Notes under the pieces: model-generated
What the model was told of the DNA's origin: nothing
Database searches by the model: none
The model's input: the letters and a program-made list of their open reading frames with translations, nothing else
Part shown: positions 24,071 to 37,300 of the stretch, one piece after another
How positions within the stretch are numbered: position 1 is the first letter of the stretch
Layout: every line of letters begins with the position of its first letter
Assembly (NCBI GenBank): GCA_016617855.1
Contig: JAECUM010093658.1
Location: forward strand, 20,666-84,665
Length of the DNA: 64,000 nucleotides
Direction of reading: 5' to 3'
Source of the DNA: Megalonaias nervosa
Taxonomy: Eukaryota; Mollusca; Bivalvia; Unionida; Unionidae
Translations under genes and position numbers: made by a program

Positions 24071-24885
24071 TGAACATAATTATTTTATTTATTTTCCCAT
24101 TCTTTACTTTTGCATCATCTGAAATGAATTTACTCATCATGCTTGTTTCTCTATAGATAGCATGAGTGTACAGTTAGATTTCTGGACTGGTCCATAGTTT
24201 TAGAAGGCTTTCATCATGGGAAAAATTTCTGAAACATGGAACCATTGATCCATTGTACTCGTGTAGCATGTAGACGAGTAATCAGTGGCAAATGTCCAAT
24301 GGGAAGGAATTGCATAAAAACTGGTTTTAATGCTGGCATGAAATTGGTAAGAAATTTAAAAAATTATTTTTGTTGCAAGCCCATAAGGTTGACCTCCATT
24401 TACTTGTATTCTACCATTTGTATTTTCTCAGTAGGGACCAAATTTTGAGAATGTTGTTAACTTTTATTTTTGTTTAGAGAAGTAGAAGTATATTTTTTTG
24501 ATATCTTGTACAATTATTTTTAAAGTAGATGCGGCTTTATTTTTGCTCAGAAGCATTGCTTTCACTATTCGCTGTGTAATTTTCAGGTGTGTCACTGAGA
24601 TGGTCTATTTTGTTTTATTGTGTTCTTTTCATTTCCTTAATTAAAAGGTCCACTCAGTTGCTTAGCAACTCATTTCTTGTTTTAATTATTTCAGTCAATG
24701 TAGTATTTTGGGAAGCCATGTTAATGGTTGATTAATTTGTAATTTGATTTCAATTAAATTTTGTTTGTTTGGTTATTGTTTGTAATAGTTCTTTTTTCAA
24801 TAAAGGTGTTTTAGCTACAGATTTTTTGTTCTTTAAGATCTATAGGTCACTTTTATTGAAAATGTGTTTGGTCTTCACTGCTTTC

Positions 24886-25005
24886 CATGCCCCAGTGCTA
24901 GACATCACTATAAACTGCCACACTGCAGACATCATAGTGATATGACTGAAAAATTTTTAAAGCTACATTAAAAATCCAAATCACATACACACTCATTCAA
25001 AAACA
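24886..25005 (+). mobile_element. 5'-truncated SINE (3' body only)
   Basis: It starts TGCCCCAGTGCTAGACATC and continues through ACTGCCACACTGCAGACATC to TTAAAGCTACATTAAAAATC. It matches the last third of the SINE at 54722-55042 and lacks the tRNA-like head. Confidence 0.85.
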
Positions 25006-25064
25006 AAATACATTCAATGGCTTGTTTTTCTTATATGTTGGATGGTATGATTCCCATAATTTTG

Positions 25065-25850
25065 ATTCAGTAATATTGATGTGAATGGATTGGTAGAAGT
25101 GTCTATAATTTTGATTGAGTCATTGATGTGAGTGGGTTGGTAGGAGTGTCTCTAATTTTGATTGAGTCATTGATGTGAATGGGTTGGTAGGAGTGTCTCT
25201 AATTTTGATTGAGTCATTGATGTGAATGGGTTGGTAGGAGTGTCTATAATTTTGATCGAGTCATTGATGGTTGGTAGAGTCGTCTATAATTTTGATTGAG
25301 TCATTGATGTGAGTGGGTTGGTAGGAGTGTCTATAATTTTGATCGAGTCATTGATGGTTGGTAGGGACATCTATAATTTTGATTGAATCATTTAAGTGAG
25401 TGGGCTTGTAGGAGTGTCTATAATTTTGATTGAGTCATTGATGTGAATGGGTTGGTAGGAGTGTCTCTAATTTTGATTGAGTCATTGATGTGAATGGGTT
25501 GGTAGAAGTGTCTAATTTTGATTGACTCATTGATGTGAGTGGGTTGGTAGGAGTGTCTCTAATTTTGATTGAGTCATTGATGTGAGTGGGTTGGTAGGAG
25601 TGTCTGTAATTTTGATTGAGTCATTGATGTGAGTGGGTTGGTAGGAGTGTCTGTAATTTTGATTGAGTCATTGATATGAATGGGTTGGTAGGAGTGTCTG
25701 TAATTTTGAATCAGTGATGTGGCATGTGGTTAATCCCTACCATTCTGATTCAGTCATATTGATGTGGCTTGTTGTGGATCCATATCATTCTGATTTAGTC
25801 ATTGATGTGGCTTGTGGTGGATCCCTACCATTCTGATTCAGTCATTATAG
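25065..25850. repeat. Minisatellite, about 47 bp unit, 14 or more copies
   Basis: The unit contains TAATTTTGATTGAGTCATTG followed by ATGTGAGTGGGTTGGTAGGAGTGTC. The right end changes into a related unit (CCATTCTGATTCAGTCATT) after about 25700. Confidence 0.92.
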
Positions 25851-25904
25851 TAATGTAAATGTTTGTTTTTATTTTGCTGGTGCTTTAAAGTGTAAGAAAA
25901 ATAA

Positions 25905-26050
25905 AATGCCAGTGGACCATTGTTGCAATTCTAAATCCTAAACTATGTAACAGAAAAAAAGCAGATCATTGTTACGATTCTTGGCCATAAAATATAGAAC
26001 AAAAATAAGAAGCCAGTGGATCATTGTTACAATTCTAGGTCATAAAACCT
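25905..26050. repeat. Diverged repeat, about 63 bp, 3 copies
   Basis: Three copies of a GCCAGTGGATCATTGTTACA / ATTCTAGGTCATAAAA-type unit. They may be edge sequence of the Ty3/gypsy element to the right. Confidence 0.6.
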
Positions 26051-26690
26051 GTAACTGAAAGAAGTAAACAAACAGTTATAAGCAAAATCAATAATCAATT
26101 TATTTTTTCCACAATGCAAAGTGAAATTTCAAAAGACGAGAATTGAATTCCAAGCAATCCTAGATGTTCTATCACAAGTCCAAAAAATGTAGAATGTTCC
26201 GAATGAATTCTAATAGTCTTGAGTATCCTGATATAACTCAATGATGCAATCCAGAATGTATTTGAATGAGTTCACAAGAATCCCAAAGCAGTGTATATTA
26301 GTCCAAAAGTCACTGAGCACATTAGTAATTCAAGTGAATATTTTAAATAATTCCTCTTGAAATATGTCTGATGTCAACAACACAACTGCATCTGATTATG
26401 GATCCCCACAGACTAATATAAAACAGGAATGAATTATTTATCAAGTCCCTATTTATCCTAGTTTTTCACGTGACTGATAACATGATAGCATATGAAGATT
26501 TCCAATGGAGAAACCTATTCAAATTGTAAACAAGACTGGCCATGAATTCTTGCTAGGTAAACATGTTGTTTACAACTTACAATCATGGACAAACGTTAGC
26601 TATGTTGAGCACGTTGTTTACAATTTACAACCGTGGACAAAAGCTAAGTTACAATATATAAATTAAATATACATGACACCTCCCTTTATA
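26051..26690 (-). mobile_element. Possible Ty3/gypsy 3' LTR with polypurine tract
   Basis: Read on the minus strand, AAAGGGAGG (26680-26688) resembles a polypurine tract and is followed at once by TGTCATGT, a plausible LTR start. It lies just downstream, in minus-strand sense, of the gypsy pol relic. A 48-bp direct repeat (GTTTACAAYTTACAAYCRTGGACAAA) occurs inside at about 26566 and 26610. The LTR's other end and a second LTR were not located, so the extent is a guess. Confidence 0.35.
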
Positions 26691-26866
26691 AACGAACAGA
26701 AAGATTAATAAAACTTTCTTTTACATATTTGTCAAATATGGATATGATACTATTATAATTAAAATTGCATAGGAAGATGTTTTATGAATGATGCTGAACT
26801 TAATTTTACAAAAATGTACAGAAAATAAAGCAACATAGTTCTATGCACATGAGAGTGCATGTGCAA

Positions 26867-28105
26867 TCACATTATCCTTAGAAAAATATCACAGTAGATG
26901 ATCCACACCCTTTTTTTATCTTCATGAATCAAATCACCAATGCCTACATCTTTTGCATCAAAAGACAATTTAAATAATTGACTGAAATTTGGTGCCGAAA
27001 GAACTGGTGCACTTTTAGCTACAGCTTTTAATTTATCAAGAGCTTCCCGACATCTGCCAGACCAGTGAAACTTGGACATCTTACTCAACAAATTTGTTAA
27101 AGATTCGGCAATTATGAAAAATTTGAACAAAATCTAAAATAAAATACCCAGCCATACCCAAATATCGCATCAGCCGCGTTTTACTAGTGGGCACTGGGAA
27201 TTCAGAGATAGTCTTGACCTTAACTTCTACGAGTTTAACTTTACCTTGTCCCACAATATCTCCTAAAAATCTGATACAAGCAAGGCAAAAATCTCTTCTA
27301 ATGAAATTAAAAATTACACTTGCATTACTGAGTGCATCGAGGAATTTCCGAATAGTTTCCAAGTGATCTCCCAAGTGTCGTTGTATATAATGGTGTCATC
27401 GGTGTATGCATCATACTTATCTAGACCAGATGTTAATATGTTCCTTAAATTCTGGAATGTTGCAGGAGAATTTGTCATTCTGAATGGCATCACCTTATGA
27501 TGAACAAGCCCATCTGGAGTTGCAAACGCCGAAATTCCCTTTGTTCTTCCGTGAGTATAATTTGCTAGAATCCTTTTAAAAGGTCAAACTTGGTTACATA
27601 TTTTGCATTTCCAATTTTGTCTTTGCAATTAATTATTCTTGACATTGGAAATAAATCCGTTGCCATGATATTGTCGACATTTCTATAGTCAGTACACATA
27701 CGGAATGTAGGAGCTGGTTGAGACGCAAAATACTAGGTGAACTCCAGTTATTTTATTCAGTTCTACAAAATCATTCTCTAGTAAATAATGAATTTCTTTT
27801 TCAAATATTCCTTCTTGAGAGGATTTATTCTAAAAGGACGCTGCTTCACAGGTCTAGAATCTAAAATCTCAACATCATGATAGATTTTATTTGTTCATGT
27901 TGGAAAATCAGGAAACAAGTGCTCACATTCATATAAAAGCTGGTTTAGTTCATTCATTTCCTGATGTAGGTGTGAAAGTTTCTGGTCCAGATTGTTTAGT
28001 ATTTCTGAAATCCGAAGAGTGGTTAAACCAAATTAATTATATTCAGATTGTACTCCGTCGTTTACATCTTGCTGCAAGATCTTTCATCTTTGTTTCTGTA
28101 CTCAC
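26867..28105 (-). pseudogene. Ty3/gypsy pol relic (reverse transcriptase to RNase H start)
   Basis: Read from 28.1 kb downward. A DYRNVDNI-like segment after a basic pre-RT stretch lies at about 27.7-27.9 kb. KVMPFRMTNSPATFQN, the fingers/palm approach, lies at about 27.45 kb. The catalytic YxDD box appears as YTDD near 27.40 kb. FLGDIVGQGKV and RYLGMAGYF, typical connection motifs, lie at 27.1-27.3 kb. FHWSGRCREALDKLK and APNFSQLFKLSFDA, the RNase H start, lie at 26.87-27.08 kb. At least three frameshifts and several stops break the frame. No integrase follows, and gag/protease upstream was not recognised. The relic is dead. Confidence 0.88.
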
Positions 28106-28109
28106 GTGT

Positions 28110-29815
28110 TTCTGATTTTGTGTTTTATCTCCCCGTATCTGATATATTCTTTGATGATCAAAAGAGCCAACAAGGTGTATCAAAGATGTATCATGTCTAC
28201 TGATATTTTGGCTTGTCATATTACTGACGCTGTTCAACTTGACGAAAGTATATGTTATAATTTCATAACATTTTTACTAGTTATCTGATCATTTAAAGCT
28301 TTAGAAACAATTCCTTTAACTATTGTGCTAAATCAGGTAAAGTTTAATGGAACAACCAGTGTTCCCGATAGACATAATCTAGCTGCTGAAACATCCATAT
28401 TCAACTGTTTCCATACTTAACCCATTCAAAATTTTGAACACGTAGATTTTGTATTTCTTTCTTACACCTTTAATATTTTCATTCTCCTTGATCAAATAAT
28501 ATTTAATCTCTTTACCTTTCCGCATGCATTGCTGTGTTGATGTCCTGGATGGATACTCTTCCGTTTTTGCTCCATCGTTGGCAGAGCCAATGAGGTATGC
28601 CGATGGTACAATGACATAAATCGTGCCTCTTTTGTTTGGTCATTTAGCAATAACCCATGCCAATACTATGACAATCCATTAACAAGGAGTTGCGAAAAGA
28701 TATTCAGCAAGTCTATTATGGTAGCTATATCACATGTTTCATTAGCAGCATTTTGACTATATTAGAGATCAGATTGGTACAATTTTTGTTCACGACCACC
28801 TAGACAACATAAGAATTATTTTTATGCGATCGAAATGTTATTGTCTCCCTTCAATAATAGTAGTGAAATCAAGTTTAACAAGATGGTTGCCATGAAAGCC
28901 ATATTGGTTATCACATCGCTACCAGTTTTAATTTATCCAGACTCCTAGGAAATCTTTCAATCAAAAACCCATGTCAATATGAGCATTCGTTCAAAAGGAG
29001 TAGAGATAGCAAGATTTTCGGGATGGCTGCAATGGCACACGTATTAGATATCCAATGGGCAGCATTTTCATTTTATGCCGTCTAATATGGGGATGAGTTT
29101 TTGTATGAAGTTGCGTGGTAATAAAAAATAATTGATGCATGCATAATCAAATTTTGATCTTGATTGAAGATGAAATTATGAATTAAATTAGTTTTAATTT
29201 TGTATGCATGACAATTATTTAATTTTTGTCTTTCAGCAAAGGTCATATTTATCGCCTGATGCTTTTTCACAAACATTCAGAACAGAACGTTATATGAATT
29301 GTTTGCCTCTTCAATGATAATGTTTTGTGTGATATATTTTGTGATAGTAGCCGTATAAAATCTTGGAAGCATATGATGTGTTCATATCCTGGACATCAAC
29401 TGTTGTTGTTACTCAGTGCCTTTTGATATAATACAAAACTCTTTGCATCGCTATTTATGCAAATGATAAAGGTTTACCGGTACCAAAATTGACTCATGCT
29501 GACACTTTTCTTGGTTTTAGTAATTACTCCAAGACAAACCCATCAAATGGAGAAGTTTATTTTTCGCTGTGTTCTTGACAATACAAATATTCATAGATTA
29601 GAATGTTAATATTGACATTCTTAATTCTGATTTCAGTAGGATAATTTATGAATATCACACATGTCTTCCACAACTTATACAGGTAAGTTATCAAGCCTCA
29701 TTAGAAACATGTAGGCACAATATAAGGTACCTTCAGGTAAGAAGTTCTTTGGTATTTTTTTCTCATTACTCAACAAAACTGACCACTCGTTCAAACTTCA
29801 GTAAGAACCGATATT
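28110..29815. other. No gene seen
   Basis: Intergenic sequence between the gypsy relic and the NLR relic. Only short non-specific open frames; parts near the left may be further decayed gypsy sequence, but no motif supports this. Confidence 0.5.
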
Positions 29816-31285
29816 CTAATTATATGAGTCCGCAGATACCGTCAGCCCCTCAGTCTTAAACAAAAGCAGGCTAGGAAGGGCTTTAACACTTGTATTCAAG
29901 ACTTGGTGACACGGACTGCTCATGCGAACTCCCATAATAACCAGGTTTGTCATATTTGTAAACGTGCTCAAATCAAGGATACTATCATGTAATGTAATCT
30001 CCTCCAGATGTAAGGCCTGCATTCGTACACACTTATGAATACTTCTGTACAGAGTGTTGCTGCACTCAGTGGACATGGTTACGTTCCTCTGCTTAAGATT
30101 AGTTAGACCTGTCAGTCTGCTCAGGTCAAGGACACCATCATGTAGTGTAATCTCTTGCAGATCTAGATTCTATAGGTGAGTACAGTTACTGATACTTCTA
30201 CATAGGGATTCACTGCACTCACTGGACATGGTAACACTTAGTAGTTCCAGCTTAGTTAGACCAGTCAGTCTGCTCAGGTCAAGGATACGATCATGTAGTG
30301 TAATCTCTTGTAGATCTAGATTCTGTAGGTGAGTACAGTTACTAATACTTCTACATAGAGATTTACTGCACTCACTGGACATGGTTACATCCCACAATAT
30401 AAAATCAGTTAGACTTGTCAGAATGTTAAGATCAAGGATACTGTCATGTAGAGTCATGATGATCAGATGTAGAGATTGCAGGCGGGTACAAGTACTAATA
30501 CTTCTACATAGGGACCTACTGCACTCTAACGACATGTTTAGCTGCCACAACCTGAGCGTAGATAGATCTGTCAGTCTGCTGAGATCAAGGACAGTATCGT
30601 GAAGTGTAATGCAATCCAGATGCCGAGTCCGCAGGATAGTACAGTTACTGATGCATCTACATAGTGATTCAATACACTCACCGGACATGGTTACCGACCA
30701 CAATGTCAGGTTAATTAAACGTGTCAATCTGCTCAAATCAAGGATACTGTCATGTAGTGTAATGCTGATCAGATGTAGAGTCTGCAGGTGAATATGGTTA
30801 CTGATACTTTACCATAGGGATTCAATGAACTCAGATGACACGGTTATTTTCCACAGCTTGAGGTTAGTTAGACCTATCAGTTTGCTTAAGTCAAGCATAC
30901 TATCATATAGTTTAATGTTCTGCAGATTTAGAAACTGCAGGTTGGTACAGTTACTGATACTTCTACAAAGGTATTTACTACACTCAATGGACATGGTTAC
31001 ATCCTGCAGTCTGAGGTAAGTCAGACCTACCAGTCTGTTCATATCAAGGACACTATCATGTAGTGTAATGTATTCCACATCAGGACTATGCAGATTATTA
31101 CAGCAACTAATAGTTTTGCAGAGGGATTCGCTGCTATCAGCTGCTAACAGCAGATTGAACAATTTAAATGATTTAATTGCAGAAGTTAAATCTAACTTCA
31201 TTATCATGCAGAGAAAATCCTCAGATTTATTTTCAATCAACGAGGCCTTGATCCTGATGTCAGATAAAGGTAGTAAAGCTGACAC
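29816..31285 (-). pseudogene. Leucine-rich repeat exon of a decayed NOD-like receptor
   Basis: A single frame runs from 31285 down to a TAG at 29816-29818, interrupted only by two nonsense codons near 30806 and 30168. It encodes about eight and a half units of 51 residues. Each combines ECSxSLCRSISNCTHLQ, a consensus-like LxLxxITLHDxxLDLSRLTGL and an LxLxxVTMS strand, so there are two LRR strands per unit. LRR tails of NLR proteins sense ligand or autoinhibit the NACHT switch. The adjacent NACHT-like sequence upstream (31.5-32.9 kb) is in other frames. Conservation of the repeat frame with only two stops suggests recent inactivation or an assembled, possibly polymorphic allele. Strand and order fit a DED-NACHT-LRR gene transcribed leftwards. 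Confidence 0.85.
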
Positions 31286-31289
31286 TTAC

Positions 31290-32890
31290 TTCATTCAGGC
31301 AAATTCGATACAGAGAACAGAGGTTTTCTATTGTATACCTATGTGTACACCAAACAGAATCATATCGGTAAATCAGAACCTTAGGGACATGATCACAAAC
31401 CTCACAAATGCGGCTGAAAACCAGTGTTCCAGTATTTGGCGCCAATCCACATATAAAAATTACCAAGTTTTCATTTTGTAAAACATCATCTAATCATGTC
31501 CAGGACGAGAAGAATTCTTGAAATACATATTTATTTAGTATCAAATGAATGGCAGACAAAAACTCCTGTATGGTTAAATGAAGAAAAGAGACAGAATAGT
31601 TTCTCTCAAGTGGAGAGGGCGCATCAGACTTGGAGAGATTTCTACAACCTAGAAGGACAAATAGTTTCGATTCAGCAGTTTCTTTGTCCTTATCAAGACT
31701 CTCTAAAAGTTTCTCTCTACTGATAATAATTGTTGCTCCATGTTGCCTTTGAAGTAAAAAATTATAGGAGAGTTTGCTGATCAATACTAAGAACGCATTT
31801 CAGGTTCTTTCCCTTGGTTTTATTCAAATAACTCGTAATCATGCAGTCTATTAGTTTGCTGTACAACACACTGTATTGGTCCGGAAGTGACTTGTCATTG
31901 TACCAAACATTTATAAGTAAGAGAAGAAGCAAAGGCACACTTTTGAAGGTTGCAAAGAGCTTCTTGTATGTAAGTAATTCTGCCATATCTTTGACCATAC
32001 GGTCACTGACAGCTTTATCATGAGCATGGATGACTTTAGTAGCAAAGTCGAGGGCACTTTTCTCGTCAAAACCATGTACAGTTAATAAAAGGTCATAATG
32101 AGAATGAGCTTGCAGGCCTAAATTAGAAACTTGCCAAGGTCTAGTACAAACCAAAACAGCGACTCGTGTATAGAGTTGTCTTTCCAGTAGATCCTTTACA
32201 AAGCCAGGACTCTGAGATCCTATTTCATCAAGTCCATCTAATATTATCAATATCTTCTCTGGCACATTTTGCAGCAGTTTACGTAGAAAGTTCTTATTCT
32301 CAATATCATTTGGTTGTGAACACTGCCTGACTATTAACCTTAGCCAGATCAATAAAGAACAAAATCTCAAAACTGTAAGAGTATATCCTCGCCATCAAGT
32401 GCACTTGTGGAAGATACCTCTCTCTCACCTGCTGACTCAGGGTCTACCTGGTTAGTCTTGACCCTACACCATGTCTGAGCAACCTTCCTACAGAACACAC
32501 TTTTACCACTCCCCATAAATCCCTTAAGAATCAGTCTCTTGTTGCGTTCGTCTCCAAAGACCTGTTGAAAAGATTTCAGGTATATAGGATCCTTAAAACT
32601 TTTAAGCTGCCTTTGTCTTAAGTGACCTAAATTTTCATTGTCTTCTTTTTCTATAATGAAGCTTGTATAGATGTCATCAAGAAGAGTGGTATAATATTCA
32701 TGTAGTCATGAAATTGGTATCACATTCAGGAACTTGTAGCGAAGAAGTAGATCCTTCTGAAGACTTACTTCAACAGTAGAGAGAGTAGAAGGCTGAGTAT
32801 CTGCAGAAAGAATAAAATACTGACTTCGAGAAAACAGACTGCGGTCTGGGTCCCAGTCATGAACCACAGTGCCTTTGTAACGGCTGCAAA
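31290..32890 (-). pseudogene. NACHT NTPase exon of the same NOD-like receptor, frameshifted
   Basis: Starting near 32890 on the minus strand, a linker ends in DDIYTSFIIEKEDN. It is followed by ERNKRLILKGFMGSGKSVFC, with the Walker A GFMGSGKS at about 32.49-32.53 kb. A frameshift near 32.37 kb leads into KILIILDGLDEIGS (Walker B, about 32.2 kb), then VLVCTRPW (sensor 1). A helical region LFATFKSVPLLLLLLINVWY follows. A further frame (31494-31784) contains VSFLHLTIQEFLSA, the end of the NACHT-associated helical domain that precedes LRRs. An in-frame stop near 32706 and at least two frameshifts break the gene. NACHT proteins are STAND-class immune switches that oligomerise on nucleotide exchange. 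Here the relic could not make an intact protein as read. Confidence 0.85.
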
Positions 32891-33638
32891 ATATCTAATT
32901 TGAAGTTAATTTTCCCAATGTTCATACAGAAACTATACGATTATATCAGTACTTTCCATGCCTTTGAAAGCTACTAAATTCTGCATTATATTAACATATA
33001 TTCTTTACTGAAAATCACTAAACTGGCCTGCACCAATAAACATGAGATTCGTCATTATTGAAGCCTTCATACCTTTTCAGATACCAAAATACGCAGATAC
33101 AAATTTACTGTACCTTCTGATTCCATAGATTGCGCAGTCAAAGCTTCTGAAATGATGGATTATGAAGGTTATATTTAGGTATGTTATTTTAGCATAAGTA
33201 GGATGGTATTATGAAGTGCATCCATTTAAGACTAGCTGACAATTATGAGAAGTGGGATTTCTTATTTGGAGGATAATGTTGCAGTTATCTGTAATAGTGA
33301 CCACTAGATACTTTAAGTGTCCTAAGCTGTAATATGCCCATTTGGTTTGGAATTTTGTTCATTAGAGATTGGAAAGCTGGTTCAACATAATAAGTGCGTC
33401 TTTTTTATGCAAGCAAATATAGCACAATATATCCATCACGTTTTATATATTTTATTTAGTACACTTTTCTATCGGCTTACAATATACTTTTCTTCGTCAT
33501 TCTAATACCAAACTCGTGACTATGAATTCTCTGCACAAAGGTTATTCTTCGTTTTAGCAACAAGATTCGCGCCCAGAAATTCTCTGTACCAACGTTCGCA
33601 TTTTTTATCAAGATGTAAATACTTTTCACTGTGTTCCA

Positions 33639-33772
<134 letters not shown>

Positions 33773-33799
33773 CAATACTAGATGAAATTCCAGCCATGG

Positions 33800-34103
33800 G
33801 ACCATCTCTGTAACTGTGTTTTCTCATTTGTCTAGTTATACGTTCTTCCTCATTCTTTAAAAGATCCAATATGTTGATATACCCAACAGCTTCTAGTGCC
33901 TCCTTCAGAACTTGATATTTCCCTACTTTCAAGATTCCACTCTTCTCCATGAGATCAAACACAATTGTGGGATCTTGCTTTACCCTGCACAATCTTCTCC
34001 AAGGAATATAATTCCTCAAGTAAAAGATGAAATTGTTGTACGTTTGATCGTTTGGATCCATCATATCACACAATATTATCAGAAGAACTGTGTTGTCGGT
34101 CAA
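33800..34103 (-). pseudogene. Death-effector-domain (DED) exon at the N-terminus of the NOD-like receptor
   Basis: Read leftwards from 34103, the open frame gives an approximately 90-residue helical bundle. It has LLIILCDMMD, NFIFYLRNYIP, WRRLCRVK, FDLMEKSGIL, LKEALEAVG and ILDLLKNEEERI. The RNYIPxxxL, LMEKxGIL and LLEAxGxxxxLDLL patterns are the DED arrangement rather than CARD or Pyrin. The frame then runs on into the microsatellite, which is an artefact; the exon should end before about 33790. Upstream in-frame sequence reaches a stop with no obvious ATG, so the start or first exon is uncertain. DED-NACHT combinations are known in molluscan and other invertebrate NLR expansions. They would link sensing to caspase-8-like signalling. 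Confidence 0.7.
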
Positions 34104-34124
34104 GCTCCCTTGAGACTGATTCCA

Positions 34125-34373
34125 TTATTTTACAAAAGGTGATAAAAGTTTGCTCCAGGCGTTGACTAAGTAAGTTTCATTGTTAATTAGAAATGTCTCG
34201 TAACACAAGAAAGACACATAACCCTCAAGCATGCAAAACAAACTTCTCACCTTTTCATAAGCGTTTCTTTCTCGATGACAGGAATCCATTCGTCTGATTT
34301 GGTTCTTCAAAATAGATTTCATACGTTTTACACCATATATACTGCCATTTAAACATTTTTTTGCAGTATTCAT
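34125..34373 (-). CDS. Uncharacterised 82-codon open frame upstream of the DED exon
   Basis: The open frame encodes a basic N-terminal half (KRMKSILKNQIRRMD) and a hydrophobic, aromatic C-terminal half (YVSFLCYETFLINNE). It lies on the same strand as the NLR and immediately upstream of the DED stretch, so it could be an upstream exon. No motif or convincing splice link supports that, and it may be a chance frame. Confidence 0.25.
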   Translation of the reverse strand: MNTAKKCLNGSIYGVKRMKSILKNQIRRMDSCHRERNAYEKVRSLFCMLEGYVSFLCYETFLINNETYLVNAWSKLLSPFVK

Positions 34374-34379
34374 AATGGA

Positions 34380-37300
34380 AAATAAAACTAAAGAGTCCTC
34401 GGTAAATTTTGCATAATTGAGACTGTGGTGAAGGATATAAATAGATAAATCAAGGTACTCAAGCGTGTTTAATCATTGTGCAGATTGTGTTCCTCTTGTA
34501 ATTTTGTATGCAATGTCCTACATATACTAATGACCCACACTGGGACAAGCAGATTCAATTAACATATTGCGAAATTTCATTTTCCATTTCCTTGGCATAA
34601 ATCATCACACACGTATCTGCTAGAATACATTACCAATCGGTTCAAACGAAACTAGTTTACTAATTCGCTTCATTTTTCAAATAGGATTTTCCAGTATAAA
34701 GTCTTTGAAAGGTCCTCATATGTAGCTTCTTATTCCTTGCCTGGATCATCCTTCACCAAGAGGTATGGTGACTCTACCTGGAGTGTTCAAAAGGGTTGCT
34801 TCTCTCGAATACTGGAAGTAAGCAATGAATGTTACAAGAGTTACAATCCTTATATAGGTGTGTATTACACATAACGAGTTACTGTAATTCAAATCTTTTG
34901 TGGGATACCCAGATTTGTGGATTCATGTTTGCTACAAACCAGGAATTTTAAGATCCAACGCACTGACCCAGCTGCCATTATAGAACCACTCACATTTCCC
35001 CATCCAGAAATTTAAATACCTTTGAAATTGTAAAATTTGTAACATGTAAACTAACATCTATGAAAATAAATGAATCCACTAGATTATAGTAAGATTTTAG
35101 CTACATTTTCATCAAGGTTAATAATTATCATATGTAGTTTTTAACATTTGTTCATGTCAATCTTACCAGCAAAATAACCCATAGCCAAGGATAGTACATT
35201 ATTCTCCCATGCGTAGCTTATTATCACAGTTTGATATAGTCACACAAGTCCTAAAAAAAGGGTTCGCGAATAGGGTGCAGTATTTAAAATCCCCTCCAGA
35301 TGGATATTTTTTTGAGGGGGGGATGAGAATCAACCCGTCAACTCCAAAACTCCAAAAAGTTCGATCCCAAAGTTCAATTTTAAAGCAAGAAAAGACCCCC
35401 AACACATTAAACGGAAACTCAAACTTCAGGATTGGCACGCTTTTTAAAGCAAAATTTTCTAAGTGTTTTTCACTAAATTAACTTTATTTAAGGAACAAAC
35501 GCGAATTTTCAAAACAGAAAGCTGATTTTATCTTGAGACTATAAAATCTGAATTAGACAAGTGACCGTGTACTAAAAACACAGAATGTATCACAGGAAAC
35601 AACTGAAATCGCCACAAGTCAGCATATAGCTAATTTTAATGTACAGAATTAATATGTTAGCTGTATTTTACTTAACTGATATGTTGGTGTGAAGAAAGTC
35701 TTTTAGGCAAGGGTAGTTTTAAATTAGACACAAAGCCCTTAACAAATTATATACTTTGAAATAAAAGACAGGACTTATATTCTAATTAAATTGTTATGTA
35801 TGTATTCCGCGTATGTCTAGTTGGAGTCCAAACTTTTACTTTCCATGAGATCTGACATAGGACTATATATTTAATGCAGTCACGTTAAGGAACATCCAGT
35901 GCATGGGATTCTGCATTGAAAATTGCCCCAGTAGTAGTAAACTTCAAAGTATTTCTGCTATATTATTTGGGTCCATCTGACAGCCGCAGAATTTCTTTTA
36001 TGAATTAAAACTAATTGAATATCAGTAATTCTTGCTTGTCAGAACCTATAGTTCATTATATTCAGACTGGCATTGCTTTGAAGCGTATGTGATCATAATA
36101 AGTCAGTTTCCAGGCTGGACTCCAATATTTGGGCGATATTTCCTCCCTCTAGCCAGAATAGGGCGCAAACGACGAAATTAAGGAGAAGCGGGTGTGCAAA
36201 GTTCAAAATAGCAACCAGAAACAATGTTAAATTACAATTACACCACATCATATTTTCATGTCAGATTATTAAAATGCTAATGAAATACTATTAGAAGCTT
36301 ATAAAAATACTAACACTTTTCTTGCACTACTTCACTACAGGTGTTGTATAACATAAAATGGCAACTTCGAAAATAGATTACTGTCGAAAGTTTGCAATCA
36401 TTTCCATAACAGAAGACCATTTTTCATGTCTGTATGATGAAATATTAGATATAATGATATCTGTATTAGTAATGGACATGGATACGTACAACTGAGTATT
36501 AATTTGCTTCGGATTGGGCAACAAAATGTCAATTGTTTTTCATTAATTATGCGTGAATTTTCAGCGGAAATTTTCGTAGAAAACAATGTTATATTGACAT
36601 TTTTTATCATCATATTATCCTCCAAATATTACTTTTAAAACATGAAACTTCTTTTTCTATATTTCCACCTTCCTTTTTGAAGGGAACATTTACAACAAGT
36701 CGACGTTTTACCTTGATTACAAATGCAATGTGTTGAGACAAAGGGGGTGGTGCAATGTTTTGAAATCAATACAAGATAGAGTGAACTTTGGTTTCCAAAC
36801 TTGTATAGGCGAAGTGACAGATATTTCGACGAATTACCCCCTTTCGTGGGTCTAGCAAGTAATAAGGATTTTCCAACACATAGGCATTGTCTAAAAGCTG
36901 ACATCTCCTCCATTTTCATAGAGACTGATGCGTGTTCCTTCCTTAATTATAATTTTGTACCCGGTGTTTTGGTGGTTACTAAAGTTACCAAAACATATTG
37001 CCAATTATCGATACACAAAATATGCAGTTTGAAATACTTAAATTCAACACTCAGCCTGAGATTCGTTTGCCACGATACGTTAGGAGTCACGTAATCTAGC
37101 GCGAAACGCTAAATGATTCTTTCCATTATTTTACTTCTAATGAACCAAATCATGTTTTTGTGACATACTATTTCGTACATTTTGCATTGGAAAAGGAATA
37201 TAGTTTTTATCAGTATTCAAGTTTAGTGACCTGTTTGCTTGATAATTCTGCTGCAAAGATTTACGTCCTTTAAAACAGAACTTACTGAATATGATGTGAA